Below, in pieces: positions 49,643 through 59,941 of a stretch of DNA of 64,000 nucleotides (its first letter is position 1; every line of letters begins with the position of its first letter). The notes beneath the pieces are model-generated. The model had not been told where the DNA came from, made no database searches, and saw only the letters and a list, made by a program, of their open reading frames with translations. A program made the position numbers and the translations under genes. Source of the stretch: Diaporthe sp. PMI_573. Lineage: Eukaryota > Ascomycota > Sordariomycetes > Diaporthales > Diaporthaceae. The DNA is taken from NCBI GenBank assembly GCA_021399435.1, contig JAJTUP010000054.1:62001-126000 (forward strand), given 5' to 3'.

Positions 49643-51180
49643 GCGGTAACCAATTCCTTTAGTTCCAAATAAAGATATTGATTCATAAATTAGGCCTAGG
49701 CTTTACATAACTATATAAAGTCCCTGGATTGCCACATTAAGCAGTTTTGAACATCAGACGTTGTAACTTCAAATTATTCTTACTGAATCGATGGCGCGAA
49801 AGATAAAGCGTACTTCAGCAGACGCAGAGATAATTCAGAATGGTTTGGCGAATCCGAAAATATTAAAACGATGGAGAACTAGAGCACGGAACATTACACT
49901 CAAAGGCCCACCACAGTCTATCCACCACAATATCCTACAGAGCAATGCCCCAGTAGAATCGTTTAAAAAGCTACAGTAGATATGTCAAATTGACAGCCAT
50001 GCGCGTCTGTCACCTTAGACTTTCAAGTGGTGGAGCTTCTTAATGAGTGAAACGTGAGCCGGCACCGGGATTTCATCTGTAAGCTCTACCACTGTAACTT
50101 TGTAATCTAGAGGTACCGTGGGTTTTTAGAAGTAATTGTGTTGCTATAGGTATCTTGGGGACTCCTTCGCGTATTCCATAGACCAAGAGCATGTAAATAA
50201 TGCAGATAAACTATGAAAACACGGCACCTTTCGTCAAGCGGGACTTTTCCAGCCGGTTCTAAAACATCTCGAGGAGACGAGGGGTAAGTATCTAAGGCAT
50301 CATACGAGGGAGACTTTCCATCGCAAACGCATATGGTACTATATCAAGTACTTTACATCTATCAAAAAGCCCCTCGAGTATTGCGTTCCCCAAAGTACCG
50401 ATATGCACGTTCCATGTCTGAGTAAACGAAGTGAGTGCTTTTGTCTACGCATGGTACCTTGCTAATTGCATAACGAACAGCGCAGATAAGGAAAGTACTC
50501 ATCCTCTTGTCTGAGATTGGCGCAGTGTCCCGGTGCATGAGATCGCCTGGTTTTTTGACGAGATATCATTGATACAGTGTACTCATTTGTCATCTCGCTG
50601 GGTCTATTCCGGTTATCAGGAGCCAAGGTGAGATTATATGAGAAGTACGGTTAGGTACTTTCAAGGGTCTTCTTCTTTAGGTGTCATGCGAGAGCGCTAG
50701 CTAACATCGGCTGTTTACTGGGTAGGCATTTCAGAGTCTGGTCTCTGGAAAAAAAACATTTGTCCCCGGTGCATAGAGAGCATGAGGCGTTCGGCCAACG
50801 CGAGAATTATTCCAGTGTCACACCCCGCCCAGATGGTCCACGCTAAGATTTGGGCCTGTGTCTTTCCAAATGACGCTTGGTTTGAAGCCGCAATAGCTGC
50901 TGGAGCAAATCCTGTGTTGAGGCCCAAAGGAGCAGGTATATCGTCTTAGCCGAACTCGGAATTGTTGTTTTGGGCAAAGGCCAATGCGAATTTTCGTTTA
51001 AGCGGGATAACTTAATTTCTTTTTTCTTATAATTTAGTATAATATACATTTTTTGTCGTAATAGCACTCGGTATGGCCGTACGAGATATCAGGACCTGGC
51101 AGGCTGACTTGGCCAGGTTCCTTGGCAAAGGCATGCCTATTAGGCCTGTCGCACGAAGGTCCTCTCTTTCCTGTTAGCTA
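49643..51180. other. gene-poor stretch with doubtful small ORFs
   Basis: A basic 62-aa ORF at 49791-49979 (MARKIKRTSADAEIIQNG) and a 70-codon minus frame at 50715-50927 without family resemblance are the only frames of note. Otherwise AT-rich with many GTACTT motifs near 50310-50660. No RNA gene found. Confidence 0.3.
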
Positions 51181-51260
51181 GAAGAAGCAGGCAATGAATC
51201 AACACCCAACCCATCGTTTACGCGATACCACGTACGTACGTACAAGAAAGCCCATTCAAC
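51181..51260 (+). repeat. ~80-bp direct repeat, left copy
   Basis: Matches 53521-53600: both contain GCAATGAA, ACCCAACCAT/CATCG, CGCGATACCACGTACGTACG and GAAAGCCCATTCAACA in the same order. The repeats bracket the second rhodopsin-type fragment. Confidence 0.75.
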
Positions 51261-51562
51261 AATTACACCAATTTTCTGACCAACCATACTGAAATTAATG
51301 TGCTAACTTGTCTCATCGTACGTGGTTTCAACAGCACGATATCGCTACGATATCGCTTAGGCAACAAGTCGTCACTTCCGACAAGTTGTCGCTTCTATCG
51401 CTTCGGCGGCGGTGGCTTACAGTAGTGATGTTGGTGTTCCAAAATTCGCAGATCAAGGAAGCGTATTCCCTCCCGTAGTAAGAGACGACCCACAAAACAT
51501 TGTGCAAATACCGAAAACTTGTCGACCCATCTGTCTGTTCACGACTGCGCCTCTAGTATCCA

Positions 51563-52290
51563 TTGAAAAGGCGCTCGAGGTCCCGAGTCGACAGTCTACC
51601 CAAATTCCGCGTTTTCAACGTCAGCCGCGGCTTCGTCATTTTTGGATACTCCTTCATCACCGCAATGCTAGGATATTACCTTCCCGTTATGATCATCAAA
51701 ATCAATATCTGCCGGCCAATAAGGGGATTCTGGGATCTGAATGTCCCCTCTCAATGCTTCAACCAGCGAGCTATTTTCGTGGCCGACACCGTCATCAGCG
51801 CTGTCACGGATCTGGCAGTGTTGCTAGCGCCCATTCCACTTGTCGGAGCGCTGACAATGCCTTGGAAGCAAAAGTTGAAGGTCTATCTGCTTCTAGGAGC
51901 GGGCGGTGTTGCCACTGCGGCGAGTTTTGTGAGAATGTATTTGGTAATCATGCTCCAGAGGTCGGACGATCAGACAGTTGACTTCGTCAGATTCAATTTG
52001 CTCGGGTAAGCGAATTCCCTTGATCGAAGAAAAAGTAAATTTGTGCGCCAGATTTTGACTTACATCGTGCTCAGAACCGCGGAAGTGAGCATTGGTTTGA
52101 TTTGTGCCTGTCTCCCAACCCTGAACAGATTTTTCAAGGGCAGACATCAGCCTATAGAACCAGTCCGGCATCCGTGGCAATTCGGAATGAAGACACCCAA
52201 GTTCCTACAGAGAACAAGACGCAAGAGGCCGGAGGAAGGACTCACATGGACGACACTGGAACCGCTATCCCAAACATATCAGTCGAAGGC
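51563..52290 (+). pseudogene. rhodopsin-type membrane protein, 5'-truncated
   Basis: The frame begins without ATG around 51563 and reads LPKFRVFNVSRGFVIFGYSF, then CRPIRGFWDLNVPSQCFNQR, the TM pair VADTVISAVTDLAVLLAPIP and VYLLLGAGGVATAASFVRM, then FNLLG. An intron from about 52007 to 52075 leads to TAEVSIGLICACLPTLNRFF. These are TM4-TM7 of the fungal rhodopsin/PTH11-related family, so TM1-TM3 are lost. The copy is more diverged from the gene at 2292 than expected for a recent duplicate. After the last TM the frame continues about 60 codons. Confidence 0.75.
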
Positions 52291-52892
52291 AACACACACA
52301 GAATATCGGAACATATCTGGATCACAAGAATAGTGTGCCGAATGCTATGCGTATGGTAGACTCTGAGATGGTCCGTGAACAGATGGGATAGTTGCTAATA
52401 GCGCTTTCCCCGGAAAGCTCAGTTCACTCGAAAAGCACTGATGGTAAGGAGAGAGGTGAGATATTCCCTTATCTTGAAGAGCAAATGGAGCATGGACTCG
52501 CCCGCAGAACGATGTAGTACTTGGATAAGAACCACTGCTAACAATGTTCAGCTTGTATACAGGGCCATCTGTTAGTCTGCCATTACACGAAGCGTCAACC
52601 ACCACCACAACATTCTTACTAAGACTGTATTGCGCTCGAGGCCGCTCAGAAGTGCATCCGCAACGACTAAAATTGTCATACGAGACCGAATTTCACCGAC
52701 TTCCTGTCCATAGTGGCCGATCTAGCTTTTCCAGTTGGGGGTATCTTTATATCAATCATCGACTTCTGCGATGTCGTGGACAATCAAGGCGAAAGCACCA
52801 GACGGGCCAGTGAGTATTTAGTCAAAGCGGACCAATAACTTGGGCACCTAGTCGATGCCGCGTAGGATACCGCGAAGAACGAAGAATCCAGA
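52291..52892. other. no gene recognised
   Basis: Between the membrane-protein fragment and the next ORF. A hydrophobic reading FLSIVADLAFPVGGIFISII occurs near 52698-52760 on the plus strand and could be an exon of an unknown gene leading into the ORF at 52893. Confidence 0.3.
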
Positions 52893-53234
52893 ATGGATTG
52901 GGGAAAACCATCTGACAACAAGAAGAAAGATGCCGAAGAGAATAGCGCAGAAAAGGAAGCACTTGAGATGATCGTGTCCCAAGAAGAGGTGGATTGTGAT
53001 GTAATCAAGCACAACCTGTCCACATTTCCTGTCAGATTGAACAAAACGGACCTTCGATCCCTCCACGATCAGTCCACCGAGCAAAACTTCGACATTTCAA
53101 TCCCGAGCTGGCTTGTCTTGATGCTCACCTCCGCGACCTTCAAGCAGTTCAATGGGCCGTTACTGCGGTCAACTCTGACTTGCCCAGCAGCCTTATCCCT
53201 ACAGCAAGAAAGCAAAGACGAAGGTGCTGTATAA
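52893..53234 (+). CDS. hypothetical protein or exon, 113 aa
   Basis: ATG 52893: charged helix MDWGKPSDNKKKDAEENSAE, then LEMIVSQEEVDCDVIKHNLS, then a hydrophobic end. No family. It could be the 3' exon of a gene beginning near 52680. Confidence 0.3.
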   Translation: MDWGKPSDNKKKDAEENSAEKEALEMIVSQEEVDCDVIKHNLSTFPVRLNKTDLRSLHDQSTEQNFDISIPSWLVLMLTSATFKQFNGPLLRSTLTCPAALSLQQESKDEGAV

Positions 53235-53520
53235 ATCAGAAATTCTCACGCAGTTCAACTGTGTGAGCCCGCATTCTGTAGGTTCCTGAACATCTCGAGC
53301 TCACAGCTCCCGATAAAAACCGAAAAATATCAAACCTGAACTCTGCTACTCATGTGTTAAACTGGAATCACGAAACTTGAACGGAAACCTTGTTGTAAAA
53401 CGAGAAGCGATTAAACTTCCTCGACTATACCCGTGTCTTGCAGCCTCTCCTGGGCGGGAGAGTCTGCGCAGTAGTTTACTCATCATACTGCTGTACAGAA
53501 GCCCTCCCTTCCTACCTAGT
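53235..53520. other. no gene recognised
   Basis: Short spacer between the ORF at 52893 and the right direct repeat. Confidence 0.3.
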
Positions 53521-53600
53521 GAGAAGCAAGCAATGAAGAACCAACCCAACCATTGTTAACGCGATACCACGTACGTACGTACAGGAAAGCCCATTCAACA
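53521..53600 (+). repeat. ~80-bp direct repeat, right copy
   Basis: Partner of 51181-51260, same orientation, 2.34 kb apart. The (ACGT) core is shared by both and also occurs near 1035. Confidence 0.75.
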
Positions 53601-54152
53601 CACCGTAAAAACGTTGATTTGCAATAAAAACTACCCCTATACCTTTTTCCTTTTTACGTTGTCTTGCAAATTAGTGGTGTCTGAAAATGAAAGGCCAACA
53701 CGAATCTGGGATTTACTAGTCTAGTGAGCGCTCGCTGTATCTCACTGCCCACACCAGATCATTCGATATAATCTGAATTCCATAATTGCAATTCATAACA
53801 TATGTCAGAATATTTAAACATCATTCGAATCTGCGCTTGGAACTGTCGTAGTAAGCAACGTCGTGATGGTTCGAGTAAACGTGAGCACTTTTGACCCAAA
53901 GCCCGGAATCGTCACCATTCGAGTGGCGGAGCTGACACCGGGGAAGCCAAATATACCGTCCCCTGTCTTGTCATTGCAGAGGTCTTCGTATTGAATTGTG
54001 TCTCAATAGACTGGGTGGTGCTTAAGGTCTGAGTGCTTGTGCGGCTCGTGCTTGTATCCCCGTCCACAGCCGCTAGGTTAGATGGGGCTGAACAACAGGG
54101 ATAGTCGCACAGATCTGCTCAAATCTCTAAAATCCGTCATGCGCACGCAACC
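53601..54152. other. no gene recognised
   Basis: AT-rich to 53830, then mixed. No supported frame until 54123. Confidence 0.3.
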
Positions 54153-54461
54153 GTGGAGCACCTTCTGAAACTGAGTGATGCCCTGCGCGCCTCAGATCGG
54201 GACCTTACCGCAGAATCCGGGAAGGCCGACGCTTGCCTCGAAAGGGCAAGACACGAGTTTACGGCTCTCGAGATTCTCGGCGTGGCGCATGAATTCAAGA
54301 TGTTGTTGGAGTGGGGTCTTGCAGGTTCAAAATATCTCAATGGCCAACGGGAGAAACGGGCGCGGCTACTAGAGGCTGTGGAAGCGGCTGCTTTGAAAGA
54401 TGTCGCAGATCAGTTGAAGACGGAATTGGGCCATCTCGAGCAGCAGAAGCGAGGCACTTGA
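54153..54461 (+). CDS. coiled-coil ORF without ATG
   Basis: Starts at GTG in an open frame that extends upstream to about 54118. Helical and charged throughout: VEHLLKLSDALRASDRDLTA, LEILGVAHEFKMLLEWGL, REKRARLLEAVEAAALKDVA. Likely an internal or terminal exon; family unknown. Confidence 0.3.
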   Translation: MEHLLKLSDALRASDRDLTAESGKADACLERARHEFTALEILGVAHEFKMLLEWGLAGSKYLNGQREKRARLLEAVEAAALKDVADQLKTELGHLEQQKRGT

Positions 54462-55496
54462 TGAGAAAACGGATATTCGCCCAGCAAGAACGGATGGCAC
54501 ACCGGTACGGCGGTACATGATGCCTCTAGTCCGACGTCCCGGGCGACTTCACTACAGCTCTTCGCCACCTCAGCGGTCCCGACGCAACCACGGCGCCTTT
54601 TCTTCGTTATCACGGTATACTGTATGTACTGTACTCGCATTACAACAGTTTGGTACTTTGCTAGAACACGTCATTGAGTGAATTGATTATGAATGGAGAT
54701 GAACCCCCTTTGTAAAGAACTTTTCTGTCGACGTTCGGATACCGCGCACCCCTTTGCTACTTAAGCGCTGGTCCTCGTGGATTCCGATAAACTGCTCAAA
54801 ACATGGATTATTCACAGTCTGGCATACAGATTTGGGCATATGTAGCTTCCTCTCAGAGCTCGATAGTTCATTTTTCTGAGTGTAGTAAGGACTTAGAGTT
54901 ACATCGATCTACTTTAAAGTCCCTAGTCTTTCAGAAATGTCTAAGACGGAAGCCAACTTATAAACAAAAGTACTAGCTTCTGTGGGTACTCCAAAGTTTC
55001 AGTAAGTACGGCACCCCTAGCCAATGATATTTGTTTTGCGCCTATAGTGTGAGTCATTTTCTAGGTTACTTCTAACAAGGTACGCATAGATAACTGTGGG
55101 GGCAATACTGTACTAATCATTGATTATAGAACATAACTCTAAGTCACTCAACTATGTTTAATGGTGTACACAGTGTGTAAATTAAACCAAATGACACTAG
55201 GTTGGCCACTTTTAGAAACTACGACGACATTACCCGCGACGGCTTCACATGCGCGTTCGGCCGATTTTACGCCAAGGGTCGGGTTGAGCGCATTGACGGC
55301 CTCCACTTGAAAACCATGTTTCTGCCGCGACTAACTCTAGCTTGTAGTGAGGAAGGTAAGCCCCTGAGAGGGCATTTAGAGTGCATATATAGTTACAATC
55401 TGAAACCCCAAGCTACCCCCTTTCATTCACAAAATCAGCTGTACTTGTGAGACGGGAGGTCCTGACTATCCATCACCTTTCCCTATAGGTTCAATT
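54462..55496. other. gene-poor stretch
   Basis: A plus frame from 55202 (ATFRNYDDITRDGFTCAFGR) to 55450 looks protein-like but begins at TTG and has no recognised family. The rest is AT-rich. Confidence 0.3.
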
Positions 55497-55935
55497 GAAT
55501 GTTTCTATGATTTCCCTTTCCCAGGGGTCATATGAGGGCTTCGCGTTGTTCATATCAATCTTGCCTTCAAAGAGCGTGGCGTAGGTCCCACGTCCGCTCC
55601 TCAACACATTGTATCTCTTGTTGTCCTCGCCATTGAGCTGTAGTTTCCAACTCTTCATGTTAGGATTCCTGTAGTAGGCTCAACCTGCATCAATCTAGAT
55701 GATCCTACCATCTTCTCTCGAGACCATACTCTGAAAATTAATTCAAAATGGGTAGCTGACATCATGAACCGCATATTTTGACCTTACCCCTTATATGTTC
55801 TGATCCTTCAGCTAGATATTAGTCACCTTGTTGGGGGTGCTCCTCTCAAGGTGATATCCATTGGCATCAAGCGTACCCTCGCGGAGCTGCAAAAGGGCGT
55901 TGGCAGCCGCTACATTCCCGGATAATGAGCCACCA
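55497..55935 (-). pseudogene. unknown broken gene, two exon-like pieces
   Basis: A clean 3' piece at 55668-55497 reads MKSWKLQLNGEDNKRYNVLR, SGRGTYATLFEGKIDMNNAK and YDPWEREIIETFN to a stop. An upstream piece near 55925-55810 reads GNVAAANALLQLREGTLDAN and GYHLERSTPNKVTN. The intervening sequence has stops and no clear splice borders. Family not recognised. The pieces are too short to stand out as ORFs but have coding character. Confidence 0.35.
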
Positions 55936-56074
55936 TCAGTTGTAACTGGATTCCTTAAATTTCATAGGAATCCCTTATCATTTAGAAGTCACATTTTAGA
56001 TAAGAAACAAACACCCTAACCCTCTAAATTTCATACTGAGTAAGGCATCAGTGTACGAGGCATTTCTAAGAATA

Positions 56075-56662
56075 TCATCGATTCCACCATCGAAAAATGG
56101 CCCTTTTTGTCCTTTCCTGGTCGGCTTGTTGCTTCTGGAAGTCGTCGTATATTTCCTGAAAAATACTATCCAAGTACTGGTCCTTAGAAAGAATCCATTT
56201 GCGGCTGACCTCTTCACCTGACGTTCTTTCCTGCCATGAGTCCCAGTTCCTCTCGGTCATCTTGTAAAGTCTTGAGTCTTTACCGCCTTGTTCCCGCTCT
56301 TCGAGCCTGCGCAACCATTCCTGTTTCACCTCTGGGCTATTGCTAGGGTAGACTAGTGCAACGTAATATCCTTCCTTGGCGAGCTGCGTCGGCACGCCTT
56401 GGTGAGTTGAGATGAGGATGATGCAGGGCTTATTTGCTAGCCTTCGGACGTCGGAGACATAATTCTCCGGGAACTCTGACTTGGAGTAGTTGCTTGAGTC
56501 CAAATCACGAATATCCATACCTAGAGGCAGCCTGTCCTTCTTGGATAGAAGATACGTTTTCCCGATAGCACAGAAACCGCAAATAATGATCGCCTTATGC
56601 GTCCGGCCAATCTTCAGGTGCGCTTTTACTACCTCCCAGACGCGTGAGATTAGTTGTCGCAT
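56075..56662 (-). CDS. phage-like P-loop NTPase/kinase-like protein
   Basis: An intact 195-aa frame from ATG 56662. Strand-loop-helix AIIICGFCAIGKTYLL holds a P-loop of the form GxxxxGKT. It is followed by DIRDLDSSNYSKSEFPENYV, then PCIILISTHQGVP (second-strand region), YYVALVYPSN, EWLRRLEERE, and NWDSWQE. This set (P-loop, D-x-DSSNYS, FPxNY, LISTH, LVYP, NWD-W) resembles small P-loop proteins of bacteriophages and bacteria that look like nucleotide or polynucleotide kinases; the activity is unproven. It has no introns. The resemblance raises horizontal transfer as a possibility. The tail is basic (RTKRAIFRWWNR). Confidence 0.65.
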   Translation of the reverse strand: MRQLISRVWEVVKAHLKIGRTHKAIIICGFCAIGKTYLLSKKDRLPLGMDIRDLDSSNYSKSEFPENYVSDVRRLANKPCIILISTHQGVPTQLAKEGYYVALVYPSNSPEVKQEWLRRLEEREQGGKDSRLYKMTERNWDSWQERTSGEEVSRKWILSKDQYLDSIFQEIYDDFQKQQADQERTKRAIFRWWNR

Positions 56663-56986
56663 AATAAGATGTGGTCAGTACTCTTGGCGGCTTTTAAAAC
56701 GGCGGCCTGCGGTGATTCAATACGCTTCTAGATCGGCGCTGATTCGCTTACTAGCCATCCGCAAGCACTGATGAAGCAGGTACTTCTGGTTCTGCATGGT
56801 ATTTCTGCCCTCCATGACCGAGGTTCTCATGTTGGGTACATTCAAGAGCCTCTCCTAAATATAGTACTTTTTGAACTTAACTCAGGCTGGCATGACTGCA
56901 CCCTCCACTACCACGTACTATACTGTACCTATAGCAATCAAAGTAGTTCTAAAAACCTACGGTACCTCTGTAGAGATAAGTCCATT
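56663..56986. other. no gene recognised
   Basis: Upstream of the P-loop gene. Contains GTACTT/AAGTAC motifs and probably its promoter. Confidence 0.3.
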
Positions 56987-57366
56987 TCACCTAAGCCAGT
57001 CAGAGGTCCATTTGATATAGTTAGCAGGATTGGGCCGATTGTTAAGAAGGTACGAGACATCTTGCTCGTAATTATTCTCCCACAATTCGTCATCGGCTAA
57101 GCTTGGTAGGGCCGGCCATTCATCCGTCTTGTCGGAATTATCCATGGATGAATTTGATTTTAAGAATGCGATATTGATACAGCACGGTGGCGGCGAACGT
57201 CGCAATCCAACCCACTAAATGTATCACGTAAATCAACTTCTTTTAACTTATCTACCTGCGGCGCGTTCCTGGACAGATGTAGGTTAAAGAGAAATATATG
57301 ATCATGCTTGGTGAGCGAATCAATATCGTCTGATATTTGAGAGTAGTCCTCAAGGCTCCTAAACAC
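56987..57366 (-). pseudogene. unknown gene with a frame change
   Basis: The first piece (57366-57160) reads SLEDYSQISDDIDSLTKHDH, VDKLKEVDLRDTFSG. The second (57145 ATG to 56987) reads MDNSDKTDEWPALPSLADDE, LWENNYEQDVSYLLN and YIKWTSDWLR. The frames overlap near 57160-57205 and join with a one-base shift. Soluble acidic protein of unknown family; either piece alone may be real. Confidence 0.3.
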
Positions 57367-58104
57367 TAACAGTTGGAATGAGGTTCATCGATGCTGAAAC
57401 GAGCACTGACGAGTTGTCGCTAGTCCAAGCGCTGAAGGGTCGCCAAATCCTGAAAACTAGGATATTCCTCAGTGTTCCATCTGAACACGGGGAGCGACTC
57501 CGATTCGCTGAATCGGCTGGAAGCACCCAGTACATAATAGCACGCCGAGAAAGTTTTACTTCAAGCTATACAGTACCTTGTCTGTTAGATATGCTCACAA
57601 TATAGGCTACTACAATCAGAGAGAATTAATACTGGAACAAAAACTTCTGTGGCAACATATGCTGTTTTTGCGTGGTAGGTACCTGATCTGTTATATTGAA
57701 CGCAGACTCTACCTCTTTGGTAGAGTACTCCATTTTGCTAGACCTCTTTGATTTGATTATCTCGTTGGCCTTTTGCACCCAGTTAGGCTGATCTACCTAC
57801 TGTTTTTTGAAATACTCCTAACTGTAGCCGGGATACAGAACTATATAGTATATGGGAGTCTTAGATAGAAGTGGTCCACCTTGGCCTATGCAGCGTTTAC
57901 TCCGATATAAAGGAAATCATTCTCATCAAGTTGTTGAGCCTCCCCCTTTGCAGCCTCCAGTACCTGAAGGATCTTCCTGAAGCTAAGGATAACGGCCCGG
58001 ATGTTGCCGTTACCCCCCTTTGAAGCCATCACGGCGAGTTTTAGTTTGGCTGTCCCCTGTAAAGGTTCTAACAATAGTCTCGAAGTTAGACAATAGATTA
58101 TTAA
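57367..58104. other. AT-rich, doubtful small frame
   Basis: A minus frame at 58074-57886 (ASKGGNGNIRAVILSFRKIL, LDENDFLYIGVNAA) has protein-like composition but no ATG in a good place. Otherwise no gene. Confidence 0.3.
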
Positions 58105-58377
58105 ATGTCAACGAGTGGAACTAAAATAAAACGGATCGACAGTGTTGGAGATCTACGACTTGCGTCCATGGCTGCGGAGAGAAGGAACAGGAAGGATATA
58201 CCGGTTAAGATCATGCCAGCAAGAAATAAGCTAGCGGAACAAGACGCCCCTACACAGGGCAATTATGCGATATCTCTAGAGACAAGCACATACATCGTTC
58301 ACAAAATGCGTTCCTGCAGAGCTGATGCTGGTAACCTTCGCTATTTTCATAGCATATGGGACATTCAAAACGTGTGA
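58105..58377 (+). CDS. hypothetical ORF, 90 aa
   Basis: ATG 58105 (MSTSGTKIKRIDSVGDLRLA), basic, no domain. It overlaps the minus-strand ORF at 58276-58575; at most one of them is likely real. Confidence 0.25.
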   Translation: MSTSGTKIKRIDSVGDLRLASMAAERRNRKDIPVKIMPARNKLAEQDAPTQGNYAISLETSTYIVHKMRSCRADAGNLRYFHSIWDIQNV

Positions 58378-58575
58378 CTGTTCGCTCAAGATACCGACAT
58401 TCCTGGGGAGAAAGCGTAACTGCGTTGCTGATGTGCGCCAGTTTTGTGGGGAAAAGTCGGGTCTGTCGAGCAGAGGAGCGGTCCCGGAGCTCGCCATCGC
58501 GTCCCAGAGTTGTTGAGCCTTGATCATTGCATTTCGAGCAATGCCATAGTATCCCTGCTCCTTATTAAGCGACAT
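58276..58575 (-). CDS. hypothetical ORF, 99 aa
   Basis: ATG 58575 (MSLNKEQGYYGIARNAMIKA), with LDRPDFSPQNWRTSATQLRF. No known domain. Divergent from the coiled-coil gene at 58645, only 69 bp away, so both could share a short promoter if real. Confidence 0.3.
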   Translation of the reverse strand: MSLNKEQGYYGIARNAMIKAQQLWDAMASSGTAPLLDRPDFSPQNWRTSATQLRFLPRNVGILSEQSHVLNVPYAMKIAKVTSISSAGTHFVNDVCACL

Positions 58576-58644
58576 TGTGTTCCTGCCTGTCTTGATCCTG
58601 TTTGGCTACTTTCACGGCCTAATAAAGCTTTATGCCAGTCTTCC

Positions 58645-59199
58645 ATGGACCACTTAACCGACGCGAACGTCACCGATGAACGTGCTACCAGCCTCAGAAA
58701 GTTGCTTGATAAACAAGAAGAGGCCATCGCCTCCAGGCAGGCCAAGGTCGCAGAGATCGAGGAAAACCTGTCATGCGCACGGGACGAGGCTGTAAATTGC
58801 ACAGAGAAGCACTCTGCTGCAGTTGAGGAGTACAGAAAGGGGCTGGAGGAGATCGAAACCATGATGGGCAGACATAATGCCGCGGTTGAGAAGAAGAAAT
58901 TGTGGGATCTTGTGGCTTGGATGACCCGTGCTGGACCATTGAAATTGTGGAATATATTGAGTCAGCAACCTGAGGTGCTGGAAAGGCTAAAGGACACAGC
59001 AACCGATATCAGCCTGCCTGATATAAGCATCACGAAGGACCAAGGTGCCTGGGTGAAAGGGTTACCCACGTCTAACGTTGAGTCATTGTGTGGAGACCCC
59101 CATAACAGGCAGTTTAAGAGTTTGTTGGTTTCGGGGCAGGAAAAGATGTTGGTTTTCAAATTAATAGGCCACTTAAAGGAACAACATGGGAAAGTATGA
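58645..59199 (+). CDS. coiled-coil protein, 184 aa
   Basis: ATG 58645 (MDHLTDANVTDERATSLRKL). Residues ~15-85 form a long charged coiled coil (EEAIASRQAKVAEIEENLS, VEEYRKGLEEIETMMGRH). The C-terminal half is mixed (LWDLVAWMTRAGPLKLWNIL, DISLPDISITKDQGAWVKGL). The frame is intact with no intron. Family not recognised. Function cannot be inferred beyond likely self-association. Confidence 0.5.
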   Translation: MDHLTDANVTDERATSLRKLLDKQEEAIASRQAKVAEIEENLSCARDEAVNCTEKHSAAVEEYRKGLEEIETMMGRHNAAVEKKKLWDLVAWMTRAGPLKLWNILSQQPEVLERLKDTATDISLPDISITKDQGAWVKGLPTSNVESLCGDPHNRQFKSLLVSGQEKMLVFKLIGHLKEQHGKV

Positions 59200-59560
59200 C
59201 GCTGGATATGGGCAAAAGCTACTGATATGAGTCTTTCTCATGGAAGTGTGTTTTAGAACATTGTAATAGGGGATGGAAAGATAGGTAGAGGCACATTACA
59301 ATGCTAGCCATTGCTCCTAGTGTAGCATAGTGATTGATTAAAAGGAGAGTGCTATTATAGATAAATGGGGCGCATCGCGGGGTCATCCGACTGGGCCCTG
59401 CGGTTAGGCCTTCTTGCTTAGGCAAGCTTCAAAGTTATCCTTCGGACCACTGCCGATGGCACATACCTCTTTCTCCCAAAAGTTACGTATGCTTTCGTAA
59501 ATGAACCTGAATTGCGATACCTCATTTAAATAAAATGACAATAATGATCCCGCTAGGAAA
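59200..59560. other. no gene recognised
   Basis: 3' flank of the coiled-coil gene. Nothing else seen. Confidence 0.3.
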
Positions 59561-59941
59561 TCACCTGTGGAAGCTCGTTGGCATGATCAAGGCACTTGGT
59601 TCAAGTTCTGGGACTCGCGAATACGCTCCATGATATTCTCCAGAGATCTGCATAAATGCTGTATCTACTGGAATGTGTGGCCCGGACCCCAAGCCTTGTG
59701 ACTCCCCTGGGACCGTTTCAACGTCGCCAGGCGAGGTTACCTCTGAGCATAGTGTCACGCTAGACCGACGACTATCCGTGTGCTCTTCGTGAGAGCCTAC
59801 TTCCACCGCATGGATTTCTGAAGCGTGTCTCTTCTTCTTCGGACAGTCTTGTGCAGCACCGCTGTCCGTGTCATCGCTGTCTAAGCAGGGTGGCGGCCGC
59901 TTAAGTGGATTCGGCGCCTGTTCTTGAATAGGATCTGACAT
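59561..59941 (-). pseudogene. N-terminal ORF joined to a patatin-gene scrap
   Basis: ATG 59941 gives MSDPIQEQAPNPLKRPPPCL, a Ser/Asp-rich region with a nuclear-type basic patch (CPKKKRHASE). At about 59645 the frame enters a 63-bp segment that matches the NLR patatin exon at 27774-27837 but is read here in a different frame (VPELEPSALIMPTS). The natural C-terminus has therefore been replaced or lost. Identity of the N-terminal part is unknown. Confidence 0.5.
59581..59645. repeat. partial copy of the NLR patatin exon
   Basis: Compared with 27774-27837 I count five differences in about 63 bases, all of them transitions. The shared core includes GGGACTCGCGAATACGCTCC and ATGATATTCTCCAG. The similarity stops at both ends within a few bases. 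Confidence 0.8.
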
